DNA of 64,000 nt, from the NCBI RefSeq assembly GCF_046845755.1, contig NZ_CP177357.1, positions 3,658,001 to 3,722,000 of the forward strand. The letters are read 5' to 3'. The stretch comes from Rubrivirga sp046845755. GTDB taxonomy: Bacteria; Bacteroidota; Rhodothermia; Rhodothermales; Rubricoccaceae. Each line of letters opens with the position of its first letter. Position 1 is the first letter of the stretch. Below are positions 51,267 to 59,619 of this stretch, one piece after another. The position numbers and the translations under genes are program-made. Below the pieces are notes generated by a model that did not search any database, was not told the DNA's origin, and saw only the letters and a list, made by a program, of their open reading frames with translations.

Positions 51267-52846
51267 GCCCGGTCCGAGGTCGACGCCTTTGGCATGGGGC
51301 CTCTCCCCTGCTCGCCCTGACGGCCTCCACCCTAGTCGCGTTCGCCGTCGCGCCGGCCGCCCAGGTCCGCGCGCACCAGACGATCAGCGCTGTCGAGGGC
51401 GGGTTTGCGGGGCCGCTCGGGGACGGCGACCGCTTCGGCGTGTCGGCCGCGCCGCTCGGCGACCTCGACGGCGATGGGCGACCGGAGGTGGCAGTCGGCG
51501 CCTCTGGCGACCGGGGCGGACGCGGGGCCGTGTGGATCCTCTCGCTCCGCCCCGACGGAACGGTCCACACGGCGGTCCCGATCCGGCTCGACACCGAGCC
51601 GGGTGACCTGTTTGGGACATCGGTCGCAGCGCTGGGAGACCTCGACGGCGACGGCACGGTCGAGGTCGCCGTCGGGGCGGACCATGCGGACGACGGCGGG
51701 CCGGATCGCGGAGCGGTCCACATCGTGTCGCTGCAGCCCGACGCCAGCGTGGTGCGCGTCCAGACCATCAGCGCGACGGACGGCGGGCTCGTCGACGCTC
51801 CGGCTGACGGCGACCTCTTCGGCCACAGCGTCGCCGCGATCGGCGACCTCGATGGCGACGGGCGGCCCGAGCTGGCGGTCGGCGCCGACGACGCGGACGA
51901 CGGGGGACCCCAGCGCGGCGCGGTCTGGATCTTGTTTTTGAACGCCGACGCCACGGTCCGCCGCAGCCAGCGGATCAGCGACACCGCGGGCGGATTCACC
52001 GGGACGCTCGGCGACGGCGACCTCTTCGGCCAGGCCGTCGCCGGCGTCGGCGACCTCGACGGCGACGGCACGCCGGACCTCGCCGTGGCCGCCACCCGCG
52101 ACGACGACGGCGGGGCGGACCGGGGCGCGGTCTGGATCCTCTTTCTGAACGTCGACGGGACGACGCGGGCCCATCAGAAGATCAGCGCGACGGCGGGCGG
52201 GTTTGGCGGCGCGCTCGCCGAGGGCGACGTGTTCGGCAGCTCGCTCGTCGCTACGGGCGACCTCGACGGCGACGGGACGCCCGACCTGGCCGTCGGCGCC
52301 GCCCGAGACGACGACGGCGGGCCGGAGCGCGGCGCGGCGTGGCTCCTCTTCCTCACCACCGACGGCACCGTCCGCGCCCACCAGAAGCTCAGCGACACCG
52401 TCGGCGGCGACACCGGCGCGTTCGCCGACGGCGACGAGTGGACGCCCGCCGCCTTGCTCGGCGACCTCGACGGCGACGGCGCCGCCGACCTGCTCCTGGG
52501 CGCCCGGCTGGCGGACATCGGCGGCCCCACACGCGGCGCCGCGCGCGTCCTCTTTACCGGCTATCCCGTGGCGACCGCGCCGCGCCCGCTCGCGATCGAC
52601 CTGACCGTCGGCCCGTCCCCCACGCGCGGTCCGGCGACCGTCCGGTTCACGCTCGCGAGCCCGGGGCGCGTCTCGGTCGACGTCGTGGACATGCTCGGCC
52701 GAACGTGGCACACCACCGCGAGCAACCTCCCCTCCGGCCCGCACCGGCTCGCGGTCGACGCCCGCCGGTGGCCGGGCGGCCTCTACGTCGTCCGCCTCTC
52801 CGCCGCTGGCGCCCGTGCCACGCGCGCGCTCGTGGTCGTCCGCTGA
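51263..52846 (+). CDS. Secreted FG-GAP repeat protein with T9SS-type tail
   Basis: 527 residues. N-terminal signal-like hydrophobic segment (about 10-37), six FG-GAP repeats of about 58 residues each carrying G-D-L-D-G-D-G-x-x-x-L-A-V-G-A calcium loops and R-G-A-V-W-I-L-F-L, then a C-terminal 85-residue type IX-type sorting domain with V-D-V-V-D-M-L-G-R and G-G-L-Y-V-V-R-L. Resembles integrin-alpha-like beta-propellers; should be secreted to the surface or medium. Translationally coupled to the lipoprotein pair through a GTGA overlap. Confidence 0.9.
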   Translation: MSPVRGRRLWHGASPLLALTASTLVAFAVAPAAQVRAHQTISAVEGGFAGPLGDGDRFGVSAAPLGDLDGDGRPEVAVGASGDRGGRGAVWILSLRPDGTVHTAVPIRLDTEPGDLFGTSVAALGDLDGDGTVEVAVGADHADDGGPDRGAVHIVSLQPDASVVRVQTISATDGGLVDAPADGDLFGHSVAAIGDLDGDGRPELAVGADDADDGGPQRGAVWILFLNADATVRRSQRISDTAGGFTGTLGDGDLFGQAVAGVGDLDGDGTPDLAVAATRDDDGGADRGAVWILFLNVDGTTRAHQKISATAGGFGGALAEGDVFGSSLVATGDLDGDGTPDLAVGAARDDDGGPERGAAWLLFLTTDGTVRAHQKLSDTVGGDTGAFADGDEWTPAALLGDLDGDGAADLLLGARLADIGGPTRGAARVLFTGYPVATAPRPLAIDLTVGPSPTRGPATVRFTLASPGRVSVDVVDMLGRTWHTTASNLPSGPHRLAVDARRWPGGLYVVRLSAAGARATRALVVVR

Positions 52847-52938
52847 CGGAGGCGCTGGCCCCGACGGTCGAGGAGGTCGACGAGCAGGGCGCTAGCGCAC
52901 ACGCGCTGGCGTTAGCCTCCGGCCCCGACCCCCCGCCC

Positions 52939-54585
52939 ATGTCCACGATCCCGCTTGCGGGGCGCCATCTCGCCCTCGCCGTCCTCGTCGCCCTGCCGCT
53001 GGCGGCCCCCGCGCTTGCTCAGGGCGTCGACTTTTTCGCCGTCCGCAAAAGCTTCGGCCTGTACGGCACCGTCTACGAAACGCTCGCCGCCGAATACGTC
53101 GACGCCATCGACGCCGAGGCGCTGATGCGGGCGGGCATCGGCGCCATGACCGGCTCGCTCGACCCCTACACCGTCTACTACGACGAGGCGACGGCTTCCG
53201 CGAGCCGCCTCCAGCAGGGCGGCGACGTGGGCGGCGTCGGCGTGGTCGTGGCCGAGCGCGGCGGGCGGCTCGTGGTCGTCTCCGTGCTCGACGGGTCCGA
53301 CGCCGAGCGCCAGGGCCTGCGGCCCGGCGACGCCGTCGAGACGCTCGCGGCCCAGCCCGCCGACGCCCTCGACGTGCGCCGCGCCAACACGCTCCTGCGC
53401 GGCGAGCCCGGCTCGACGGTTGCCCTGACCGTCGTGCGCGAGGGCGAGCCCGACCCGCTCCGCTTCGTGCTCGTCCGCGCCGGCGACCCGTCGAGCGAGG
53501 TTACGTACTCCGGGTTCTTGGGCGACCCCGCCGACGGCGTCGCCTACGTCCGCCTGGGCCGCTTTATGGCCGACGCCTCCGGCCAGGTCGGCACCGCCAT
53601 CAAGGGGCTTCAGGACGAGGGCGCCGTCCGCGCCGTCGTGCTCGACCTGCGCGGCAACCCGGGCGGGCTCCTGTCCGAAGCCGTCGCCATCAGCGGCCTG
53701 TTCCTCCCTCCCAACACCGTCGTGACCCAGACGCGCGGCCGCGCCGAGGGGACCGACCAGACGTACCGCACCGACGCGGAGGCGCCCGCCTTCGACCTCC
53801 CCGTCGCCGTCCTCATCGACGGCACCAGCGCCAGCGCCAGCGAGATCGTCGCGGGCGCCCTCCAGGACTACGACCGGGGCGTCGTCGTCGGCGAGACGAC
53901 GTTCGGGAAGGGGCTCGTGCAGGTGGTCCGGCCGATGCCGTACGGGACGGCCCTCAAGCTCACCGTCAGCCGCTACACCACGCCGTCCGGCCGCGAGATC
54001 CAGCGGCTGACGTACGCCCAGGGCCAGAACGCCGTCGAGGCGGGCGCCGGGCAGGCCTTCACGACGGCGGGCGGGCGCCCCGTCCGCAGCGGCGTGGGCA
54101 TCGAGCCCGACGCGCCCGTCTCGCTCGGCGACGAGTCCGAGCTCGAGCGCGCGCTCGTCCGCTCCGCCGCCTTCCTGCGCTTCGCGAACGCCTTCGCCGC
54201 CGACACCCCCGAGCTCCCCGCCAGCTGGCGCGTCGACGACGCCGTGCTCGACCGCTTCCGCCGCTTTGTCGAGGCCGAGGGCGTGACCTACCGGACCGAC
54301 GCCGAGCGGACGGCCGACGCGCTCGCCGACGATCTCCAGGAGGCCGGCTACGCTGGCGCCGACGACGCCCTGCGCGACCTGCGCGCCGCCGTCGCCAGGG
54401 AGAAGGCCCGCGATTTCGAGCGCCACGCTCCCCGCCTGCGCGCTCGCTTGCGGACCGAGATCCTGTCCCGCTACGTCGGCCAGCGCGCCCAGACCGTCGC
54501 CGCCCTCGCCCAGGACCCCGTCGCCGCCGAGGCCCGCCGCTTGGTCCTCGACCCCGCCGCCTACGCCCGCCTCCTCGGGCGGTGA
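52939..54585 (+). CDS. S41 carboxyl-terminal processing protease (CtpA type)
   Basis: 548 residues. Signal peptide (1-28, ending A-L-A-Q), a helical N-terminal region with D-P-Y-T-V-Y-Y, a PDZ domain (about 95-175), and the S41 protease domain with D-L-R-G-N-P-G-G-L. The catalytic Ser299 in T-S-A-S-A-S-E-I-V and Lys324 in T-T-F-G-K-G-L are 25 residues apart, as in Tsp and CtpA. A helical C-terminal extension of about 150 residues is present. Cleaves proteins from their C-termini in the periplasm. Confidence 0.94.
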   Translation: MSTIPLAGRHLALAVLVALPLAAPALAQGVDFFAVRKSFGLYGTVYETLAAEYVDAIDAEALMRAGIGAMTGSLDPYTVYYDEATASASRLQQGGDVGGVGVVVAERGGRLVVVSVLDGSDAERQGLRPGDAVETLAAQPADALDVRRANTLLRGEPGSTVALTVVREGEPDPLRFVLVRAGDPSSEVTYSGFLGDPADGVAYVRLGRFMADASGQVGTAIKGLQDEGAVRAVVLDLRGNPGGLLSEAVAISGLFLPPNTVVTQTRGRAEGTDQTYRTDAEAPAFDLPVAVLIDGTSASASEIVAGALQDYDRGVVVGETTFGKGLVQVVRPMPYGTALKLTVSRYTTPSGREIQRLTYAQGQNAVEAGAGQAFTTAGGRPVRSGVGIEPDAPVSLGDESELERALVRSAAFLRFANAFAADTPELPASWRVDDAVLDRFRRFVEAEGVTYRTDAERTADALADDLQEAGYAGADDALRDLRAAVAREKARDFERHAPRLRARLRTEILSRYVGQRAQTVAALAQDPVAAEARRLVLDPAAYARLLGR

Positions 54586-55031
54586 GGTGGGGCCTGCTGC
54601 TCGGTGTCGCTGTCGCCCTCGTCGTTGGTGTCCCGCCGCCGGACGGCGGAGGACTTGCGGACCGAATCGCGGACCGGGTCCAGCAGGGGGACGGGACGGT
54701 CGTCGATCTTGCCGCTCTGACGACGTTCGAGTGGGACCGGCTCTACATCGTCGGACCGTACGTATCGCAGGGGGTGTTCGAAGCCCAGACCGGAGTCGAC
54801 TGGCCGTTCTGGTGGCAATGGGGGTGGATCGATTGGCTCGACGACCGGGTCCTGTTGGTGTTCGCCGACGCGGATGAAGCGGTCGCGGCCGTCGAGCTCG
54901 AACGGCAGGATGGAATGATGGCCCCTACCGTTGACGGGTCCCGGCCGCGCAGCGTGCGTCCGCGAGACGCACGCTTCGTCGTAGAGATCGAAGAGGGCTC
55001 GTTCTTCCCCGGCCTTGCCCGCGTCCCCTGA
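54582..55031 (+). CDS. Small exported or membrane-anchored conserved hypothetical
   Basis: 149 residues. N-terminal hydrophobic segment (4-17), then L-T-T-F-E-W-D-R-L-Y-I-V-G-P-Y-V-S-Q, a motif recalled from a widespread family of small periplasmic proteins of unknown function. Two Trp-rich segments (W-P-F-W-W-Q-W-G-W-I-D-W-L) are striking. A GTG start overlaps the protease stop by four bases, implying co-translation with the CtpA-type enzyme. Confidence 0.72.
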   Translation: MRWGLLLGVAVALVVGVPPPDGGGLADRIADRVQQGDGTVVDLAALTTFEWDRLYIVGPYVSQGVFEAQTGVDWPFWWQWGWIDWLDDRVLLVFADADEAVAAVELERQDGMMAPTVDGSRPRSVRPRDARFVVEIEEGSFFPGLARVP

Positions 55032-55127
55032 CTCCTGAGTGGTCGTGCGGCCGTGCCCGGTCGCCCCCTCCCCGCATTGGAGCCGGTGCGGTCGCGCCGC
55101 GTACGCACCCTTCTCCCCTCGGCCTCC

Positions 55128-55940
55128 ATGCTCCTCCTGTTGATCCTCGCCGGCGCCGTCGGCGGGTTCGTGGCCGGGCTGGTCGGCGTCGGCGGCGGCG
55201 TCATCTTCGGGCCCGTCCTCTTTTTCGCCTTCCAGGCCATGGGCATCGAGGACCCCGTGCTGACGCCGCTCACGCTCGGGTCGAGCCTCTTGTGCACGTT
55301 TGCCGCGAGCGCCTCCGGGGCCGTCGCCCAGGTGCGAGTCGGCGCCGTTGACGTGCGCACCGCGCTGACGGCGGGCGGGCTCGCGGCCGTCGCCGTCGTC
55401 CTCGTCGGCCGATTCGTCGCCACGCAGCCGTGGTACGACAAGACCTCCTTCCAGCTCGTGCTCGGCGTCCTGCTCGTGGTCGTCGTGGTCCGGATGCTGC
55501 TCAAGAAGGACCGCGCCGACACGTTGTCGACCGCCGGGGCGCGGCGCGGGATCGGCCCGCTCGCGGCGACCGGGCTCGGCGCCGGGGCCATCGCCGCGCT
55601 CGCAGGGATCGGCGGCGGCGTCGTGCTCGTGCCCGCCTTCAGCGGCGTCATCCGGCTCCCCATGAAGGTGGCCGCCGGCACCTCGACCGCTGCCATCGTG
55701 CTGATCACCGCCGTCGGCGTCGTCACCTACGCCGTGCTCGGCCAGGGCGCGCCCGTCCCCGACGGCGCCCTCGGCTACGTGGACTGGCCCCGCGCCGCCG
55801 CGCTCGCCGTCCCCGCCGTCGTGACCGCCCGCTGGGGGGTCGCCACCGCGCACCGGATCAACGTCCGCGCGGTCCGCCTCAGCTTCGCCGCCTTCGCGGC
55901 AGTTGTCGCCGCGCGGCTGCTGTGGAACGCCCTGACGTAG
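55128..55940 (+). CDS. TauE/SafE family sulfite exporter-like permease
   Basis: 270 residues with eight or so membrane helices and two copies of the family's G-G-x-x-G-G motif: G-F-V-A-G-L-V-G-V-G-G-G-V-I-F-G-P near the N-terminus and A-L-A-G-I-G-G-G-V-V-L-V-P-A midway. The TauE/SafE family exports sulfite or organosulfonates, but the substrate here is unknown. ATG 55128 begins the first helix; an upstream in-frame GTG would add 25 basic residues. Confidence 0.9.
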   Translation: MLLLLILAGAVGGFVAGLVGVGGGVIFGPVLFFAFQAMGIEDPVLTPLTLGSSLLCTFAASASGAVAQVRVGAVDVRTALTAGGLAAVAVVLVGRFVATQPWYDKTSFQLVLGVLLVVVVVRMLLKKDRADTLSTAGARRGIGPLAATGLGAGAIAALAGIGGGVVLVPAFSGVIRLPMKVAAGTSTAAIVLITAVGVVTYAVLGQGAPVPDGALGYVDWPRAAALAVPAVVTARWGVATAHRINVRAVRLSFAAFAAVVAARLLWNALT

Positions 55941-55972
55941 CGGGGGTCTACGGCGCCCCTTCCCCCTCCGCC

Positions 55973-56197
55973 ATGCGTGCCCTTCTGCTGGCCGCCCTCG
56001 CCGTCGCCGCTGGCTGCGCCGACGACCCAACCGACGCCCTCCCCATCGAGGGCGTGGACCCGGTCGAGACCGACGGCGACCTCGCCCCCGACGAGGCGCT
56101 CGCGCCCCAGGACACCGACCTCGCCCCCGAGGTGGGGGTCCGACCGGACGTCCCGCTGGCGCCCGACGCGACGCTCCAGCCCGACTCGACGCGCTAA
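55973..56197 (+). CDS. Very small acidic lipoprotein
   Basis: 74 residues. Lipobox V-A-A-G-C (Cys15) followed by an almost entirely low-complexity tail rich in D, P, L and A with repeated L-A-P-x-x-x-L and D-T-D-L-A-P. No globular domain, so it is probably a small outer-membrane-anchored acidic peptide. Supported by a clean signal and stop just before a bidirectional hairpin. Confidence 0.65.
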   Translation: MRALLLAALAVAAGCADDPTDALPIEGVDPVETDGDLAPDEALAPQDTDLAPEVGVRPDVPLAPDATLQPDSTR

Positions 56198-56198
56198 A

Positions 56199-56233
56199 CA
56201 AAAATGCCCCGCCGACCCGAGGGCTGGCGGGGC
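56199..56233 (-). terminator. Terminator of the dodecin gene (possibly bidirectional)
   Basis: GCCCCGCC (56206-56213) pairs with GGCGGGGC (56226-56233). On the minus strand it is followed by ATTTTTG (AAAAAT at 56200-56205 on the plus strand). It lies 22 bp beyond the dodecin stop and immediately after the small lipoprotein's stop. Confidence 0.8.
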
Positions 56234-56255
56234 GCACGACCTGCGGGCCCGGGCC

Positions 56256-56471
56256 CTACATGTCGTCCTTGCTCTTGACGATGAACGTCACCTTGCAGTG
56301 GACGCGGAACCGGCCGGCCTCTTCCTCGCCGGGCTCGTAGATAAAGTCCTCGACGTAGACGCTCTGCACGCCGCGAACCGTCGCGGACACCTCGGTGTAG
56401 GCGGTCTTGACGGCGTCGTCGAAGCTCTTGTCGGAGACGGCGGAGACCTCAATGATCTTTGCGATAGCCAT
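56256..56471 (-). CDS. Dodecin family protein
   Basis: 71 residues, the standard dodecin length. Pattern I-I-E-V-S-A-V-S-D-K-S-F-D-D-A-V-K-T-A-Y-T-E-V-S-A-T-V and C-terminal V-H-C-K-V-T-F-I-V-K. Dodecins form dodecameric hollow shells that store flavins or CoA. The tryptophan that stacks on flavin in archaeal and bacterial dodecins is not present: the strand reads Q-S-V-Y-V-E-D-F, with tyrosine nearby. The ligand may therefore differ. ATG 56471 shares two bases with the start of the divergent methyltransferase gene. Confidence 0.87.
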   Translation of the reverse strand: MAIAKIIEVSAVSDKSFDDAVKTAYTEVSATVRGVQSVYVEDFIYEPGEEEAGRFRVHCKVTFIVKSKDDM

Positions 56472-57159
56472 GGGAGAGTGGGTTGGTGAGGGGGACGCGA
56501 TTACGCCGGCCGGTCCCCCGGGGGTCCGGCGGGGCCTGCGCGCGCGGCTCTTTGCCTGGAGCCTGGGCCACGCCGACGCCACCCAGCGCCGCCTCTACGC
56601 CGACCGCAAGCGCCCGCTGTTCGCCCGCATCGAGGGCCGAGACGGCGCCCCACCGGTCGTCGTCGAGATCGGCGCGGGCACCGGCCTCAACGCGGCCTAC
56701 CTCCCCGCTGGCGCGCGCTGGGTCGTCGTCGAGCCCAACGTCCACTTCCACGACCGCATTCGGGCCGCCGCCGCCGCGCATGGGCTCGCGCTCGACGTGC
56801 ACGCGGGCACCGCCGACGCCCTCCCCCTCGCGGACGGCGCCGCCGACGCCGTCGTGAGCACGCTCGTGCTGTGCTCCGTGCCCGACGTCGACGCCGCGCT
56901 CGCGGAGGCCCGCCGCGTGCTCCGCCCCGGCGGGCGGTTCGTGTTCATCGAGCACGTCGCCGCGCCAGCCGGGACCGCGCGGCGCGGGTGGCAGCGCGCG
57001 CTCCGCGCGCCGTGGCGCGCCGTCGCCGACGGCTGCCACCCCGACCGCGAGACCGGCCGCCACATCGAGGCCGCCGGCTTCGCCTCGGTCGCCCTCGACC
57101 CCTTCGACGCCGACCTGTTTTTGGTGTCCCCCCACATCGCCGGCACCGCCACCGTCTGA
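56470..57159 (+). CDS. Class I SAM-dependent methyltransferase (METTL7-like)
   Basis: 229 residues. After about 20 poorly conserved residues, V-V-V-E-I-G-A-G-T-G-L-N forms the SAM motif I, V-V-V-E-P-N-V-H-F-H motif post-I, and V-S-T-L-V-L-C-S-V-P-D-V with V-L-R-P-G-G-R-F-V-F-I-E-H-V. The P-N-x-x-F and L-C-S-V pattern resembles the METTL7/thiol methyltransferase-like group. Substrate unknown. The proposed ATG overlaps the divergent dodecin ATG (CATG palindrome at 56469-56472), so the true start might be further in. Confidence 0.83.
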   Translation: MGEWVGEGDAITPAGPPGVRRGLRARLFAWSLGHADATQRRLYADRKRPLFARIEGRDGAPPVVVEIGAGTGLNAAYLPAGARWVVVEPNVHFHDRIRAAAAAHGLALDVHAGTADALPLADGAADAVVSTLVLCSVPDVDAALAEARRVLRPGGRFVFIEHVAAPAGTARRGWQRALRAPWRAVADGCHPDRETGRHIEAAGFASVALDPFDADLFLVSPHIAGTATV

Positions 57160-57213
57160 CGCGTCCGCTCGGCACGGGCGTGGGTCACCCAATTGTGGAG
57201 GGGTTTTGACCGC

Positions 57214-57381
57214 GTCCGTGAGAGTGTCGAGGGCGTCCGTGACGGCCTTGAGCCCGTCCGTGATGGCGCCGAGGGAGCCCGTGCCGGACGTGAGATCGTT
57301 CACGGAGGCTCCGGGACCGCCCACGACCCCGTCGAGCAGGTCCGTGAGCCTCTCCACCGAGTCGATGACGCGAGGAGGGCC
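57214..57381 (+). repeat. 21 bp tandem repeat array 3 (8 units)
   Basis: Eight units at exact 21 bp spacing (57214, 57235, 57256, 57277, 57298, 57319, 57340, 57361). Four open with GTCCGTGA; the others have GCCCGTGC, GTTCACGG, GCCCACGA or GTCGATGA at the same phase. Units 1-3 also share the context GTCCGTGA(C/T)GGC. Neither strand's translation has a start with family support, though both give heptad-like peptides (plus V-R-D-G-L-E-P; minus D-A-L-D-T-L-T). Fills most of the gene-free stretch 57160-57480 upstream of the ArsM-type gene. Confidence 0.75.
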
Positions 57382-57480
57382 GGGCCCGCCAGATGTCAGA
57401 CGGCGCCGCATTCTCGGGCCCCGGCGTACGACCGTCCGCGTTCGCCGAGTCTATCCTCTCCCCGCCCCCACACCCCCCGC

Positions 57481-58524
57481 ATGGACACCCTCCTCCACGA
57501 CCAAGTCCGCGAGTACTACGGCGAGACGCTGAGCGCCACGACCGACCTCAAGACCTCTGCCTGCTGCACCGAGGAGGCCGTCCCCGAGCACCACAAGCCG
57601 ATCCTGTCCCTGCTCCCGGACGAGGTGCTGAGCAAATTCTACGGCTGCGGCTCGCCGATCCCCCCCGCGCTCGACGGCTGCACCGTGCTCGACCTGGGTT
57701 GCGGGACGGGCCGCGACGCCTTCGTCGCCGCCGCGCTCGCGGGGCCGACCGGCCGCGTGATCGGGGTCGACATGACCGAGGCCCAGCTCGACGTGGCCAC
57801 GCGGCACCGCCAGGCCGTCGCGGACGCGCTCGGCCACGACGCGCCGACGACCGAGTTTCGGCTGGGCACGATCGAGGACCTGGGCGCGCTCGGCATCGCC
57901 GACGGCTCGGTCGACGTGGTGATCTCGAACTGCGTGCTCAACCTCGCGCCCGACAAGGGCCCCGTCTTTGCCGAGATCGACCGCGTGCTCAAGGTCGGCG
58001 GCGAGCTCTACGTCTCCGACGTGTTCGTCGACCGCCGCTTGTCCGACGAGGTCAAGGCCGACCCCGTGCTCGTGGGCGAGTGCCTGGGCGGCGCGCTCTA
58101 CACCGAGGACTTCCGCCGTATGATGGCCGCCCTCGGCTGGGCGGACGTGCGGACCGTCACCGAGCGCCCGCTCGAGGTGGACGACGCCGAGCTCCGCGAC
58201 CGCCTCGGGAATGCCCGGTTCGTCTCGCGCACGATCCGCGCCTTCAAGCTGCCCGACCTCATCGAGGACACCTGCGAGGACTACGGGCAGGTGGCCACGT
58301 ACCGCGGCGGCGTCGAGGGCCAGCGCCACGCGTTCGTGCTCGACGACCACCACCGCTTCGAGGTCGGCCGCCCGATGCTGGTCTGCGGCAACTCGGCCGC
58401 GATGGTCGAGGACACCCGCTACGCCCCGTTCTTCGACGTCACCGGCGACCGCTCGACGCACTTCGGCCTCTTCGACTGCGCCCCGGTGTCCGCCGCCGAC
58501 GCGCCCGCCGGGAGCTGCTGCTAA
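57481..58524 (+). CDS. arsM: Arsenite methyltransferase
   Basis: 347 residues. SAM motif V-L-D-L-G-C-G-T-G-R-D. The four conserved ArsM cysteines are all placed as in the algal enzyme: C28 and C56 (Y-G-C-G-S-P-I-P) are 28 apart, and C151 (S-N-C-V-L-N) and C201 (G-E-C-L-G-G-A-L-Y) are 50 apart. Converts As(III) to methylated arsenicals in the cytosol. The C-terminal domain ends S-C-C, another arsenic-binding-like pair. No arsR, arsB or arsC is adjacent; the upstream 21 bp array is its nearest non-coding neighbour. Confidence 0.9.
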   Translation: MDTLLHDQVREYYGETLSATTDLKTSACCTEEAVPEHHKPILSLLPDEVLSKFYGCGSPIPPALDGCTVLDLGCGTGRDAFVAAALAGPTGRVIGVDMTEAQLDVATRHRQAVADALGHDAPTTEFRLGTIEDLGALGIADGSVDVVISNCVLNLAPDKGPVFAEIDRVLKVGGELYVSDVFVDRRLSDEVKADPVLVGECLGGALYTEDFRRMMAALGWADVRTVTERPLEVDDAELRDRLGNARFVSRTIRAFKLPDLIEDTCEDYGQVATYRGGVEGQRHAFVLDDHHRFEVGRPMLVCGNSAAMVEDTRYAPFFDVTGDRSTHFGLFDCAPVSAADAPAGSCC

Positions 58525-58535
58525 CACACGCACCG

Positions 58536-59027
58536 ATGACCCGCCTGCTTGCCACCCTCCTGCTGCTCGCCGCGCTCGCGCCCGCCGCCGGCGCCCAGGT
58601 CGACCGTCGCCTCGCCGACCTCCGCCTCGCGACCGCCGTCCGGCTCGCGCTCGTCGAGGACGGGCGGACGCGGACGCTCGACGTGACCGTGCTCGCGCGC
58701 GACGGCGCGGTGACCGTGCTGGGCGAGGTGCCGCCGACGCGCCAGGCGACGGCCGCCAGCGTCGCGCGCGCCGTCCCCGGCGTTCGCTCGCTCGCGGGGC
58801 TGGCGACCGACACGCCCGCCGGACCGACGGTCACGGTGCAGCCTGTCTCGGATCGGGGGGAGTCCTCCCCGCGCGACGCCAGCGGGCCGCTGTACCACAC
58901 CGTCGAGCGCGGCGACACGCTCTTCGGACTCGCGCGGCGCTACAACACGACCGTCGAGACCATCCTGGCGCTCAGCGACGAGCGCTCGACGGCCATTCGC
59001 GTCGGCCAGCGCCTGCGCGTCCGCTAA
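58536..59027 (+). CDS. Secreted BON-like and LysM domain protein
   Basis: 163 residues. Signal peptide (1-20, ending A-G-A-Q), a BON-like domain (about 25-90) with L-D-V-T-V-L-A-R-D-G-A-V-T-V-L-G-E-V and A-R-A-V-P-G-V-R-S-L, and a C-terminal LysM (about 117-162): Y-H-T-V-E-R-G-D-T-L-F-G-L-A-R-R-Y-N-T-T. Expected to bind peptidoglycan in the periplasm and link it to the membrane. Begins 11 bp after the ArsM-type gene; its stop overlaps that of the convergent M23 peptidase. Confidence 0.88.
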   Translation: MTRLLATLLLLAALAPAAGAQVDRRLADLRLATAVRLALVEDGRTRTLDVTVLARDGAVTVLGEVPPTRQATAASVARAVPGVRSLAGLATDTPAGPTVTVQPVSDRGESSPRDASGPLYHTVERGDTLFGLARRYNTTVETILALSDERSTAIRVGQRLRVR

Positions 59028-59593
59028 CCTCGGACGGCGCGCTCGTAGAGCGTGCTCTGCTCGAACAGGCGGTACGGGTTGACGGGCGTGCCCCGCCCAC
59101 GCCCGTTCTGCCGGAGCACCTGGAAGTGGAGGTGCGGCGGCGTGTGCCGCGCATTCCCCGTGTCGCCGACGGTCCCGAGCACGTCGCCCTGACGGACGGT
59201 CTGGCCGACTGCGAGGCCGGGCGCGTAGCTGTCGAGGTGCGCGTAGTAGAAGTCGTAGTCGCCCCCGTGGCTCCGCAGGTAGAGCACCTTCCCGCCCAGC
59301 CGGTTGGTGTGGATGCGGACGATCTCCCCGTCCGAGATCGCGAGGACGGGCGTCCCCCGCGGCGCCAGGATGTCGATGGCGCGGTGCGTCCGGCCGCCCG
59401 AGCGGCGCGCCGAGAACGTGTCGTCGAGGTCGTCCGGCACGATGCCCTCGACGGGCACCAGGAGGCGGTCGGCCGAGAAGGACCGCGCCGGCGCGGCGTC
59501 GGCGACCGGCTGGACCGGGATCGGCACGCCCTGCGCGAGCGCGGGCAGGGTGAGGGCGATCGCGAGGGCGGCGGGGGCGACGAGTCGGAGCAC
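59024..59593 (-). CDS. M23 (LytM-type) peptidase, paralogue 2
   Basis: 189 residues. Signal peptide (1-20, ending A-L-A-Q) and an M23 domain (about 45-175) with H70-R-A-I-D74, A-H119-L-D and H154-L-H156; all zinc and catalytic positions are kept. Lacks the lipobox of its paralogue at 19890-20543, so it is a soluble periplasmic or secreted peptidoglycan endopeptidase. GTG start. Its stop overlaps that of the BON-LysM gene in CTAA (59024-59027); both act on the cell wall. Confidence 0.9.
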   Translation of the reverse strand: MLRLVAPAALAIALTLPALAQGVPIPVQPVADAAPARSFSADRLLVPVEGIVPDDLDDTFSARRSGGRTHRAIDILAPRGTPVLAISDGEIVRIHTNRLGGKVLYLRSHGGDYDFYYAHLDSYAPGLAVGQTVRQGDVLGTVGDTGNARHTPPHLHFQVLRQNGRGRGTPVNPYRLFEQSTLYERAVRG

Positions 59594-59619
59594 GGGCGGC
59601 GCGGCGGTGTGCTAAAAAA

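Noticed and set aside
57170..57411. Minus-strand peptide with heptads D-A-L-D-T-L-T and D-G-L-K-A-V-T as a possible gene
   Set aside because: Its frame continues antisense through the methyltransferase gene and the heptads follow from the 21 bp repeat; treated as repeat DNA.
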